DNA from: an uncultured Alcaligenaceae bacterium
GTDB taxonomy: Bacteria > Pseudomonadota > Gammaproteobacteria > Burkholderiales > Burkholderiaceae_B
NCBI GenBank assembly: GCA_937897265.1
Contig: CALCPT010000612.1
Span: 1-7,137, forward strand
Direction of reading: 5' to 3'
Length of the DNA stretch: 7,137 nt
The notes beneath the pieces were generated by a model. The model did no database searches. It worked only from the letters and a program-made list of their open reading frames with translations, and was not told the origin of the DNA. Shown here in pieces: positions 1 through 6,507 of the stretch (position 1 is its first letter; each line of letters starts with the position of its first letter). The translations under genes and the position numbers were made by a program.

Positions 1-5
1 GGAGA
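1..5 (+). promoter_or_regulatory. Shine-Dalgarno site of the original crotonase start
   Basis: GGAGA lies 9 bases before the ATG at 15. This is a good ribosome binding site. It indicates that translation of the crotonase gene was designed to begin at 15, not at the internal ATG at 122, which has no purine-rich site in front of it. Confidence 0.6.
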
Positions 6-14
6 CTTTTAATA

Positions 15-89
15 ATGACTACCACTAGACTGTTGCAGGGCGAGATTACCGATAGCCTGATCGTTGAAAAAAAAGGCGCTGTAGGCTGA
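15..89 (+). pseudogene. N-terminal piece of the crotonase gene, cut off by a frameshift
   Basis: The frame that opens at ATG 15 encodes 24 residues ending in EKKGAVG and stops at TGA 87-89. The next base frame, starting with CTG at 86-88, reads LITFNDPGRHNAMS without a stop into the intact body of the gene. GAVG followed by a hydrophobic-ITFN-P-RHNAMS stretch is the usual first strand of crotonase-fold proteins, so both pieces belong to one protein of about 271 residues. One base appears to be missing around 84-88; for example GGC CTG in place of GG CTG would restore the frame. The cause may be a real mutation or a sequencing or assembly error. An A8 run at 67-74 also lies just upstream: a -1 shift there would join the frames too, but it would replace the conserved GAVG with RRCR, so it is the less likely ancestral state. 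Confidence 0.65.
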
Positions 90-121
90 TCACTTTTAAT
101 GACCCAGGCCGTCACAATGCG

Positions 122-829
122 ATGTCCTATGACATGTGGGTCGGTGTGCCGATGGCGCTGGACTTGTTTGAAAAAGACGATACGATTCGCGCGGTGGTCT
201 TGACCGGCGCAGGTGACAAGGCTTTTGTCAGTGGCGCCAATATCTCCCAGTTTGAAAAACTGCGTACCACTGAAGATGCTGTAGCAGAGTATGAGCGCGT
301 CGCTGAAAATGCACAAAATGCGATTTATAACTTTCTCAAGCCTGTAATCGCACGCGTCAACGGCTATTGCATCGGTGGCGGACTGAATATTTCCCTGTGC
401 TGCGATATCCGTATCGCGTCTGACGTCAGCTCGTTTGCGATCCCCGCAGGTCGTTTGGGCCTCGGTTACCGCTTGACTGCGATTCGCAATCTGGTCACAA
501 CGGTTGGTGCACCACAGGCGTTGGACATCATGCTGTCAGCGCAGCGTTTTACCGCCCAAGAGGCCTTGACCAAAGGTTTGGTGCAGTATGTGGTACCAGC
601 CGCTGACCTAGATAAAACTGTTGACGCGTATTTGGCAAAAGTCACAGTTAACGCACCCATTACCTTGCGTGCCGCTAAAAAGGCAGTGCGCGAGTTTCAG
701 CGTGTGGCACCACACATTGATGCCGAGGGTATTCAAAAAATGGTGTTGACTTGTTTTGCCAGCGATGACTACCAAGAAGGCAAGCGCGCCTTTGCTGAAA
801 AACGTGCGCCAGTCTTTAAAGGTAAGTAA
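122..829 (+). CDS. Crotonase-superfamily protein (enoyl-CoA hydratase/isomerase-like), body of a frameshifted gene
   Basis: This is the intact 235-residue body of a crotonase-fold acyl-CoA enzyme, cytoplasmic. The first oxyanion-hole strand is at about residues 34-41 (AFVSGANI) and the second at 79-89 (VNGYCIGGGLN), followed by CCDIRIAS and a C-terminal trimerisation helix region containing AQEALTKGLV. Full-length relatives have about 260-270 residues; here the first 36 or so are in another frame upstream (from 15), and ATG 122 is only the first start codon left in this frame, without a ribosome binding site. The two glutamates used for water addition in rat enoyl-CoA hydratase (GGGCE and QPE motifs) align with Asn89 and Ala109. 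The protein therefore probably does not perform ordinary hydratase chemistry; a decarboxylase, hydrolase, isomerase or racemase-like reaction is possible. The gene sits 3 bases before a Bug receptor gene and is probably co-transcribed with it. Superfamily assignment is firm; reaction and substrate are unknown. Confidence 0.85.
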   Translation: MSYDMWVGVPMALDLFEKDDTIRAVVLTGAGDKAFVSGANISQFEKLRTTEDAVAEYERVAENAQNAIYNFLKPVIARVNGYCIGGGLNISLCCDIRIASDVSSFAIPAGRLGLGYRLTAIRNLVTTVGAPQALDIMLSAQRFTAQEALTKGLVQYVVPAADLDKTVDAYLAKVTVNAPITLRAAKKAVREFQRVAPHIDAEGIQKMVLTCFASDDYQEGKRAFAEKRAPVFKGK

Positions 830-832
830 GTC

Positions 833-1840
833 ATGAGCAAAGTAGTGTCGACGCGCCTTTTAACGCGTCTGTGTTTTGGGCTGGTGTCTGTTTTGTTTGT
901 TGCGATACAAGCAGGCTCTCTGGCTCAAGCGCAGACGTATCCAACGCAACCTATCCGGATTGTGATTGGTTACGCGGCAGGGGGCACTACTGATATCTTG
1001 GCAAGGTCGCTGGCTGAGCAATTATCAAAAATTCTTGCTCAATCAGTGATTGTTGAAAATAAAGCAGGCGCTGCGGGTAATCTCGCGGCGGCCTACGTTG
1101 CGCAGGCTAAGCCTGATGGCTACGTGTTGTTCATGGCAACCTTAGCCAGTCATGGGATCAATCCTGCCCTCTACAAAACGGGCTTGGGCTACGATCCGGT
1201 GAAAAGTTTTGAGCCGATTTCGATGGTGGCTGCGATTCCGATGCTATTGGTGGTGAATCCAAAGCTACCGATTCGTTCTGTGCCCGAGTTGGTGGCCTAT
1301 GCCAAAAAAAATCCGGGTCAACTGAACTACGCGTCAAGTGGCAATGGCTCGCCAGTGCATCTGGCCGGGGCGATTTTTGCCGACGCAGCCAAGATTGATG
1401 TGGCGCATATTCCCTACCGAGGTGGAGCGATTGCCAACACTTCAGTGATGAGTGGCGACACTCAATATACCTTTGCCAGTATGCCGGCCGCGATGCCTCA
1501 GGTGCACGCAGGAAAATTGCGCGCCTTGGCGGTGACGACTAAAGCGCGTTCGCCTCAGTTGCCAGACATCCCGTCTGTTGAAGAGGCTGGCAGTTTGCCT
1601 GGCTATGACATCAATACCTGGGATGCATTGCTGGCCCCCAAAGGAACCCCGCCCGCGGTCATTGAAAAATTAAATGCGGCGATCAAGCAGGCGTTGCAAT
1701 CGCCTGCGTTGGCGAAGCGCTTTGAGGGTGAGGGCGCTGTCCCCGATACCAGTACTCCACAAGAGTTGGCGACGTATATCGATGCCGAGTTACTGAAGTG
1801 GGCCGCTGTGGTCGCGCGCACGCCGATCAAGGTTGATTGA
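833..1840 (+). CDS. Bug/TctC-family tripartite tricarboxylate transporter substrate-binding protein
   Basis: A 335-residue periplasmic solute-binding protein of normal family length. Residues 1 to about 33 form a signal peptide: basic start, hydrophobic core around 12-30, and an AQA-type cleavage site near 31-33. The mature part begins TYPTQPIRIVIGYAAGGTTD, the family hallmark, with Asp54 in the ligand loop. It continues with VENKAGAAGNLAA (about 74-86), KPDGYVLF (93-100), YASSGNGSPVHLAG (about 166-179), HIPYRGG (192-198), GKLRALAVTT (227-236) and a C-terminal APKGTP segment (268-273). The family binds small carboxylates and related organic anions, delivering them to TctAB membrane proteins, but many Burkholderiales members are orphans without TctAB nearby. 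None is visible here, and a TSUP permease follows instead. The stop of the crotonase gene is 3 bases upstream, with AAGG about 10 bases before the ATG. Family firm, ligand unknown. Confidence 0.95.
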   Translation: MSKVVSTRLLTRLCFGLVSVLFVAIQAGSLAQAQTYPTQPIRIVIGYAAGGTTDILARSLAEQLSKILAQSVIVENKAGAAGNLAAAYVAQAKPDGYVLFMATLASHGINPALYKTGLGYDPVKSFEPISMVAAIPMLLVVNPKLPIRSVPELVAYAKKNPGQLNYASSGNGSPVHLAGAIFADAAKIDVAHIPYRGGAIANTSVMSGDTQYTFASMPAAMPQVHAGKLRALAVTTKARSPQLPDIPSVEEAGSLPGYDINTWDALLAPKGTPPAVIEKLNAAIKQALQSPALAKRFEGEGAVPDTSTPQELATYIDAELLKWAAVVARTPIKVD

Positions 1841-2601
1841 TGACCGTTGACCTGTGGCATCAGTTGTTTCCGTCGATCGCTGTATTTATATGGTTGAGTG
1901 TGGCGGTGTTGATCGCTGGCACGGTACGCTCGTTTACGGGCTTTGGCGGTGGCTTGGTCTTAGCGCCTTTGTTCAGTTTGTTTATGGCGCCCGCCGACAT
2001 GGTGGTGGTCGTGCTGCTGCTGAATTTTGTGATTTCTCTGCAGACCTTGCCGCAAACCTGGAGCACCACCAACTGGAAAATGGTCTGGTCTGTTTCGATC
2101 CCCGCGTTAGTGGGCGTGCCGCTGGGTGTGTGGTTAATCGAATGGCTTGATCCTATCCTCATGCGCCGTTTTATCGGTGTGATCGTGGCTGGTTTAGCGG
2201 CCATCATGTTGATTGGCTGGCAGTACAACGGTGCGCGCGGAAAGTTTCAGGATTGGTTTGTGGGCTTGACCAGTGGCGCGCTGACGGCGATGGCGGGTGT
2301 AGGTGGCCCGCCGCTTGTGCTTTACTTTTTATCGGATAAGACGATTACCCCCGTGGTGCTGAGATCGTTTTTTATGATGTTTTTTGCCTTTATTCAGCTC
2401 AGTACGATGGCGGCTTTTTTATATCAAGATTTGATTAATACCAAGCAAGTTTTGTATTCGTTATCGTTTATGCCGGTGTATTTTTTGTCGGCAGTGATTG
2501 GCAGCTATCTGTTTCGCCGTGCGCTGAATCGCGCAGGTTTAATCAAACGCTTGTCGTTATGGTTTTTGTTGATCGTGGGTTCGGTCACGATTGTGATTTG
2601 A
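1840..2601 (+). CDS. TauE/SafE (TSUP) family membrane permease
   Basis: A 253-residue inner-membrane protein of usual TSUP length with about seven or eight hydrophobic segments. The two internal family repeats are visible: RSFTGFGGGLVLAPL near residues 30-44 and GALTAMAGVGGPPLVLYFLS near 146-165. TSUP proteins move sulfite, sulfoacetate, thiosulfate-like ions or other small organic anions, most often as exporters; the substrate cannot be read here. The ATG at 1840 shares one base with the TGA of the receptor gene, and AAGG (1829-1832) lies 7 bases before it. A TTG at 1837 in the same frame is an alternative but sits only 4 bases from that site, so ATG is preferred. The overlap implies translational coupling with the Bug receptor. 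No known complex joins these two families, so a shared substrate is an inference from position. Confidence 0.9.
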   Translation: MTVDLWHQLFPSIAVFIWLSVAVLIAGTVRSFTGFGGGLVLAPLFSLFMAPADMVVVVLLLNFVISLQTLPQTWSTTNWKMVWSVSIPALVGVPLGVWLIEWLDPILMRRFIGVIVAGLAAIMLIGWQYNGARGKFQDWFVGLTSGALTAMAGVGGPPLVLYFLSDKTITPVVLRSFFMMFFAFIQLSTMAAFLYQDLINTKQVLYSLSFMPVYFLSAVIGSYLFRRALNRAGLIKRLSLWFLLIVGSVTIVI

Positions 2602-2610
2602 AGAGGTAAA

Positions 2611-2626
2611 GCTTGCTCGCGCAAGC
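2611..2626 (+). repeat. Short hairpin between the transport genes and rfbD
   Basis: GCTTGC and GCAAGC form a perfect 6-bp stem around a TCGC loop, 9 bases after the permease stop. No T-run follows, so it is not a standard intrinsic terminator. It may weakly separate the transport genes from the LPS operon or protect the transcript end, or be chance. Confidence 0.4.
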
Positions 2627-2642
2627 CTGAAGCCTGACCAAC

Positions 2643-2649
2643 GGAGAAG
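2643..2649 (+). promoter_or_regulatory. Shine-Dalgarno site that fixes the TTG start of rfbD
   Basis: GGAGAAG ends 2 bases before the TTG at 2652, with the GGAG core 5 bases from it. The upstream frame contains only a CTG before a stop at 2628-2630, and the conserved Rossmann strand begins right after the TTG. Together these fix TTG 2652 as the start. Confidence 0.65.
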
Positions 2650-2651
2650 AT

Positions 2652-3569
2652 TTGGCACATTCAATTTTGCTGTTCGGCGCCAATGGGCAGGTCGGTCATG
2701 CGCTGCAGACCTCGCTTGCTCGGTTGGGCACAGTGATCGCTTGTACGCGTGAGCAGATCGATTTCAGTCAGTCATCCGAGGACATTGCCGCGGCACTTGA
2801 GGTCTTGACGCAGCAACATAAGCCCACGATTATCGTGAATGCAACGGCGTACACGGCAGTGGATCGCGCGCAGTCTGAACCCAATCTGGCCCAGCGCGTC
2901 AATGCGACCACCCCTGGTTTGCTTGCCCGCGCAGCTCAAGAGACGGGTGCTTGTATGGTGCACTTTTCGACTGACTATGTGTTTAAAGGCGACAAGCTTG
3001 AGCCCTACGTTGAAACGGATCCAACTGACCCACAATCGGTCTATGGCCAAAGTAAATTAGACGGCGAGCACGCGGTTGCGAGCGCCTGCGCACGCCACCT
3101 TATTTTTCGAACTTCGTGGGTGGTGAGCGCACACGGCGGAAACTTTCTTAAAACAATGCTTAAACTTGCCCAAGAGCGAGACACGTTAAGTGTTGTGTCA
3201 GACCAAGTCGGTGCGCCGACCTCTGCAAACTTGCTTGCATCGGTGACGACGCAGATTGTGCGGGTGCTCGCTGAGCAACCAGACACTGATCCTCGTTGGG
3301 GGTTGTATCATTTGGTGGCCGGCGGGCACACAAATTGGCACGCCTACGCTTGTTATGTCATCGCCCAAGCGCGACAAGCCGGTTGGCCAATCAAGATTCA
3401 AGATCAAGCGATTCATCCGATTGCGACAAAAGATTATCCGGTCGCCGCGCCTCGCCCGCTTAATTCGCGCCTGGATACACAAAAGCTCTGCAAGGCGTTT
3501 GATCTGACGCTGCCAGAATGGCGGGTTGGGGTTGACGAGGTATTGCAGGCGCTAAAATCGCCGGCATGA
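2652..3569 (+). CDS. rfbD: dTDP-4-dehydrorhamnose reductase
   Basis: This cytoplasmic short-chain dehydrogenase-type enzyme carries out the last step of dTDP-L-rhamnose synthesis, reducing dTDP-4-dehydro-L-rhamnose with NAD(P)H. Its 305 residues match the family length (about 290-305). The nucleotide-binding glycine motif is G9xxG12xxG15 (LFGANGQVG). NATAYTAVDRAQSE at about 63-76 and FSTDYVF at 105-111 are typical RfbD/RmlD signatures. The catalytic YxxxK is Tyr131-Lys135 (YGQSK), with Thr107 in the Ser/Thr position. SDQVGAPTS follows in the C-terminal half. The start is TTG, supported by GGAGAAG just upstream. The stop overlaps the waaC start by four bases (ATGA), so the two are translationally coupled. 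The partner genes rfbA, rfbB and rfbC are not present in the window, so the sugar precursor must come from genes elsewhere. Confidence 0.93.
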   Translation: MAHSILLFGANGQVGHALQTSLARLGTVIACTREQIDFSQSSEDIAAALEVLTQQHKPTIIVNATAYTAVDRAQSEPNLAQRVNATTPGLLARAAQETGACMVHFSTDYVFKGDKLEPYVETDPTDPQSVYGQSKLDGEHAVASACARHLIFRTSWVVSAHGGNFLKTMLKLAQERDTLSVVSDQVGAPTSANLLASVTTQIVRVLAEQPDTDPRWGLYHLVAGGHTNWHAYACYVIAQARQAGWPIKIQDQAIHPIATKDYPVAAPRPLNSRLDTQKLCKAFDLTLPEWRVGVDEVLQALKSPA

Positions 3570-4531
3570 CGACCAAAATTCTTATCGTGCGTACCTCGTC
3601 GCTAGGCGACTTGGTGCATATGTTGCCCGCGATCTCGGATATCGCGAAACACGTGCCGGATTCGCAGATTGATTGGTTGGTTGAGGATGCGTTTGCATCA
3701 ATTCCGACGTGGCATCCTGCGGTGCATCAAGTGCTTCAAGTGGCGCATCGTCGCTGGCGTCGAGCTTGGTGGTCGCGCCAAGTCAGGCGCGAGCGGCACG
3801 CGTTCGAAGAGGATTTGCGCAGTCGCCGCTACGATATCGTGTTGGATATGCAGGCCTTGCTCAAGTCGGTTTGGTGGGTCAAGATGGCTACAGGCACTAA
3901 ACACGGGCTGGACTGGCGTTCAGCGCGCGAGCCTCTTGCCACCTTGTTCTATGACGTGCGCCATCGAGTTGAGTTTTGGCAACCGGCTGTGACCAGGCAG
4001 CGCTTGTTAGCGGCCAGCGCTTTTGGCTATGCAGTGCAGGGCGAGCCTGATTTTGGCTTGCAGGCTTTTGACTTGCAGGCGCAGGCCGTACGTGGGCTTG
4101 CCTCACCTTATGCAATGATCATGCCGTCGGCAAGTCGCGACGATAAATTATGGCCAGAGCCAGACTGGCAGGCGGTGTTTGACCAGCTCACCGCACGCGG
4201 CCTGCAATTAAAACTGTTGGCAGGTAATCCGGCCGAGGCTCAGCGAGCACAGGCGTTGATTCAAGGGCGTTCAAACGCAGAAGTGTTGCCGCGCGGCACC
4301 TTAACCGAAACCGCCGCTCACTTGGCAGCCGCGACGCTGATGGTGGGTTTGGATAGTGGGCTCACGCATTTGTCGGCTGCGCTTGGCCGCCCAACTATTG
4401 GGATTTACAAGGCCTCAACGCCGGTACGCACCCCGCTGGTGAGTGCCGCCTTTACGGCAAGTTTGGGCGATCGCGGTCAGCCGCCTTCTAGGCAAGCTGT
4501 ACTTGGTGCAATTGAGCAAGCTCTGCGCTAG
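3566..4531 (+). CDS. waaC: Lipopolysaccharide heptosyltransferase I
   Basis: WaaC adds the first L-glycero-D-manno-heptose from ADP-heptose to the Kdo residue of Kdo2-lipid A, at the cytoplasmic face of the inner membrane. This is a GT-B glycosyltransferase of family 9. Its 321 residues match the usual length. It starts with ILIVRTSSLGDLVHMLPA; Asp15 corresponds to the catalytic Asp13 of the E. coli enzyme. The segments IDWLVEDAFASIPTWHPAV (35-53), RRWRRAWW (62-69) and KHGLDWRSAREPLA (112-125) follow the E. coli sequence closely and separate it from WaaF. In the C-terminal domain, RDDKLWP (191-197, with Lys194) and GLDSGLTHLSAALGRP (261-276) form the ADP-heptose site. The ATG overlaps the rfbD stop (ATGA). 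The next gene, waaA, makes the acceptor used by this enzyme. Confidence 0.95.
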   Translation: MTTKILIVRTSSLGDLVHMLPAISDIAKHVPDSQIDWLVEDAFASIPTWHPAVHQVLQVAHRRWRRAWWSRQVRRERHAFEEDLRSRRYDIVLDMQALLKSVWWVKMATGTKHGLDWRSAREPLATLFYDVRHRVEFWQPAVTRQRLLAASAFGYAVQGEPDFGLQAFDLQAQAVRGLASPYAMIMPSASRDDKLWPEPDWQAVFDQLTARGLQLKLLAGNPAEAQRAQALIQGRSNAEVLPRGTLTETAAHLAAATLMVGLDSGLTHLSAALGRPTIGIYKASTPVRTPLVSAAFTASLGDRGQPPSRQAVLGAIEQALR

Positions 4532-4540
4532 TATTACGCG

Positions 4541-5878
4541 ATGCCATTAAAAATCTACACCTTCCTTTTAAGAATAGTCGCCCCTTTGCTGTGGGCGTAC
4601 ATGTTTGTGCGCGCGCGCCGTGCAGGTGGCGATTGGCAAATCTTTAGTGCAGAACGGTTTGGCTTATATGCCCTACCTTGGGATGGCGAGGCGCCCGTCT
4701 GGGTGCACGCCGTGAGTTTGGGCGAAACTCGCGCAGCGCAAACCTTAATTAAGCAGTTTATTGACCGAGGCGAACGCGTGTTGCTCACGCATATGACTGC
4801 AACCGGCCGGGCTGAAGGCGCGCGATTGTTTGCGGCTGAGATTGCGGCGGGTCAATTGCGCCAACAATGGGTACCCTATGATTTTTCGGGTGCCACGAAA
4901 AAATTTCTGCGGCACTATCGACCACGGCTTGGGATTTTGATTGAACGAGAAGTCTGGCCGAATTTGATTGAGTACGCCCAGTTGGCCGGTGTGCCGATTG
5001 TGTTGGCAAGCGCGCGTTTTTCAGAAAAATCGCAAAAGCAGGTGCAGCAGATCGACAAACTTTTTTTGACCTTGATGCGCGATGCCTATGCCGGCATTGA
5101 TCTAACCTTGGCACAAACAGAAGACGACGCGACTCGCCTCTACGAGGTTGGGGCTTTGAATATTCATGTTGTCGGTAATTTGAAGTTTGATGTGGTCTTG
5201 CCTGTCGTGGCGGTGGATGCCGGGCGGGCCTGGCGCGAGCGCTTAAATCGTCAGGTGATTGCAATTGCCAGCACGCGCGAAGGTGAAGATGCCTGGTTTG
5301 TTCAGGCGCTTGCACGGCAAGAGTCAACGGCTTTATTTTTATTGATCCCCAGACATCCTCAGCGCTTTGATGAGGCCGCTGCCTTGCTTGAGCAAGCAGG
5401 TATTGCAACAGTACGTTGGTCGGCACTGCGTCACAATCCGCAGTCAGAACAAATGCTGGCAGGCATTAAGGTTGTGCTGTGCGACACGCTAGGCGAGATG
5501 CCATTCTTTTATGCTGCCAGTGACGTGGCGATTGTGGCAGGTAGCTTTGCACCGGTTGGTGGGCAAAATCTGATTGAGGCTTGCGCACTTGGCACACCAG
5601 TGATTGTTGGCCCGCATACCTATAATTTTTCTGACGCTGTCGCACATGCAGTTGAAATCGGTGCGGCTGCGCAAATTCAGTCACCCGAGCCGCTTGACGC
5701 AGCGCAGCGAGCCGTCGCGATGGCTGTGTACTGGTTGCAAGATCAGCAGGGCTTGAATGAAAAGGGCCGCTTAGCGCGCGAGTGGGTTGGCCAGCATACC
5801 GGCGCAACCACCCGAATCTTGCAGCAAATTACTGAACTTGAAGCTGCCCGGGCCCAAACTTCGCCGATTCTGCATTAA
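4541..5878 (+). CDS. waaA: 3-deoxy-D-manno-octulosonic acid (Kdo) transferase
   Basis: WaaA (KdtA) transfers Kdo from CMP-Kdo to the lipid A precursor, an essential step of LPS assembly in most Gram-negative bacteria. It is anchored at the inner face of the inner membrane by the hydrophobic N-terminus (about residues 5-23). The 445 residues exceed the E. coli length (425) by about 20, mostly loops and tail. VWVHAVSLGET (53-63) carries Glu62, the proposed catalytic base. IEREVWPNLIEYA (134-146) is the second acidic motif. VGNLKFD (211-217), IPRHPQRF (269-276), CDTLGEMPFFYAASDVAIV (314-332) and GGQNLIEA (340-347) with GPHTYNF (357-363) make the nucleotide-sugar side. The start lies 9 bases after the waaC stop; no clear Shine-Dalgarno sequence is seen, so coupling to waaC is likely. 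Number of Kdo residues added cannot be told from sequence. Confidence 0.95.
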   Translation: MPLKIYTFLLRIVAPLLWAYMFVRARRAGGDWQIFSAERFGLYALPWDGEAPVWVHAVSLGETRAAQTLIKQFIDRGERVLLTHMTATGRAEGARLFAAEIAAGQLRQQWVPYDFSGATKKFLRHYRPRLGILIEREVWPNLIEYAQLAGVPIVLASARFSEKSQKQVQQIDKLFLTLMRDAYAGIDLTLAQTEDDATRLYEVGALNIHVVGNLKFDVVLPVVAVDAGRAWRERLNRQVIAIASTREGEDAWFVQALARQESTALFLLIPRHPQRFDEAAALLEQAGIATVRWSALRHNPQSEQMLAGIKVVLCDTLGEMPFFYAASDVAIVAGSFAPVGGQNLIEACALGTPVIVGPHTYNFSDAVAHAVEIGAAAQIQSPEPLDAAQRAVAMAVYWLQDQQGLNEKGRLAREWVGQHTGATTRILQQITELEAARAQTSPILH

Positions 5879-5995
5879 GTGGAGTTTGCATTTTGCTGAC
5901 GGGCGATCTGCCCAACTCGCTACGTGGTTGGCCAAACCAGCCTTGCCCCAGCGCGAAGACGCCAAGATTGACTAATACCAACAGAATAAAAAAAG

Positions 5996-6028
5996 TTCGC
6001 ATAGGTATACTTTAACAAGAAGTGCGAA
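5996..6028 (+). promoter_or_regulatory. Candidate promoter -10 box framed by an inverted repeat
   Basis: TATACT at 6006-6011 is one base from the sigma-70 -10 consensus. No good -35 box lies 16-18 bases upstream (the sequence there is AGAATA-like), and there is no TG extension, so a helper protein may be needed or the box may be fortuitous. TTCGCA (5996-6001) and TGCGAA (6023-6028) form a perfect 6-bp inverted repeat around it with a 21-base spacing, a layout seen for regulator sites. The following gene starts 100 bases downstream, which would give a leader of about 90 bases. Confidence 0.35.
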
Positions 6029-6061
6029 GATACTCTCTGCTTAAAGAGAAAATAGTTAAGA

Positions 6062-6079
6062 CGGACTGCCTCGCAGCCG
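6062..6079 (+). repeat. Bulged hairpin in the leader of the NTF2-like gene
   Basis: CGG-A-CTGC and GCAG-CCG pair to give a 7-bp GC-rich stem with one bulged A and a CTC loop, ending 19 bases before the ribosome binding site. An additional weak stem, TCTCT/AGAGA (6034-6049), precedes it. No T-run follows, so it is not a terminator. It could affect RNA stability or translation, but no known riboswitch family is recognised. Confidence 0.4.
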
Positions 6080-6110
6080 CTCAAATAATAGATCAACCGG
6101 AGACAGATTA

Positions 6111-6497
6111 ATGACTACAAACGAAATTAAAGCACTTGAGCAACAAGCACTCGCGCTCGATGAACTGCGTTGCAAGGTTTTGCTTGCAAAAGACGGCCCT
6201 GGTCTGGCCGCTTTGTTAGATGAGGGCCTCACTTACACCCACGCGAGTGGTCGCCGTGACACCAAAGACACATACGTCGATAGCGTGGCGACACAGCGCG
6301 TTCAATATTTGCAACTTGATCGTGAAGAAGTGACCGCACGAGTCGTTGGCAACGCCGTCATCGTTGAGGGCAAAGTGAAGATGAAAATCAATTCTGCCGG
6401 AGCCGAAAAAAGCCTGTACAACCGCTACCTTGCTGTGTGGACCACGACAAGCGGTAAGCCTTTGCTCACCGCTTGGGCCTCTACCAAGCTCGAATAA
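6111..6497 (+). CDS. NTF2-like (DUF4440/SnoaL-type) family protein
   Basis: A 128-residue soluble protein with no signal peptide or membrane segment, probably cytoplasmic. It has the layout of small NTF2-like alpha+beta proteins: an N-terminal helix (about 3-26), a short second helix LAALLDEGL (32-40), then TYTHASGRRDTKDTYVDSV (41-59), and C-terminal strands VGNAVIVEGKVKMKI (79-93), YNRYLAVW (103-110) and LLTAWASTKL (118-127). The YTHASGR segment, with His44, followed by a helix and the closing AWASTKL strand, is characteristic of the DUF4440 group. These proteins form a pocketed dimer; some are enzymes, many have no known role. The start is well supported by GGAGA 7 bases upstream. It stands alone, with its own candidate promoter, and a strong hairpin follows its stop. 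Function is unknown. Confidence 0.85.
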   Translation: MTTNEIKALEQQALALDELRCKVLLAKDGPGLAALLDEGLTYTHASGRRDTKDTYVDSVATQRVQYLQLDREEVTARVVGNAVIVEGKVKMKINSAGAEKSLYNRYLAVWTTTSGKPLLTAWASTKLE

Positions 6498-6507
6498 AGA
6501 CAGACTG

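Larger units (their letters stand above)
5879..6110 (+). other. Non-coding gap between waaA and the NTF2-like gene
   Basis: This 232-base stretch has no convincing gene. An open frame running out of the end of waaA to 5975 has no start, ribosome binding site or recognisable motif of its own. Two weak hairpins lie early, GGGC/GCCC (5901-5913) and TGGTT/AACCA (5925-5939), without T-runs, so no intrinsic terminator for the LPS operon is evident. From about 5965 the composition becomes A/T-rich, as expected for a promoter and leader. GGAGA at 6099-6103 is the ribosome binding site of the next gene, 7 bases before its ATG. Confidence 0.6.

Noticed and set aside
1860..2228. Minus-strand open frame of 122 codons inside the TSUP gene
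   Set aside because: It is antisense to conserved membrane segments and family motifs, and has no sensible product or ribosome binding site.
4785..5426. Long open frame of 213 codons on the minus strand inside waaA
   Set aside because: It lies opposite a fully conserved WaaA frame, is rich in Arg, Gln, Pro and Ser as antisense frames often are, and shows no family motif.
5901..5939. Two small stems after waaA as an LPS operon terminator
   Set aside because: The stems are only 4 and 5 bp long and no T-run follows, so chance is the simpler explanation.
5968..5973. TTGACT as a -35 box for the NTF2-like gene
   Set aside because: It is 32 bases from the TATACT box, and nothing like a -10 box lies 16-18 bases after it.
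5787..5975. Open frame of 62 codons running from inside the end of waaA into the gap
   Set aside because: Its first half is the shadow of waaA in another frame; the free part has no start, ribosome binding site or recognisable domain.
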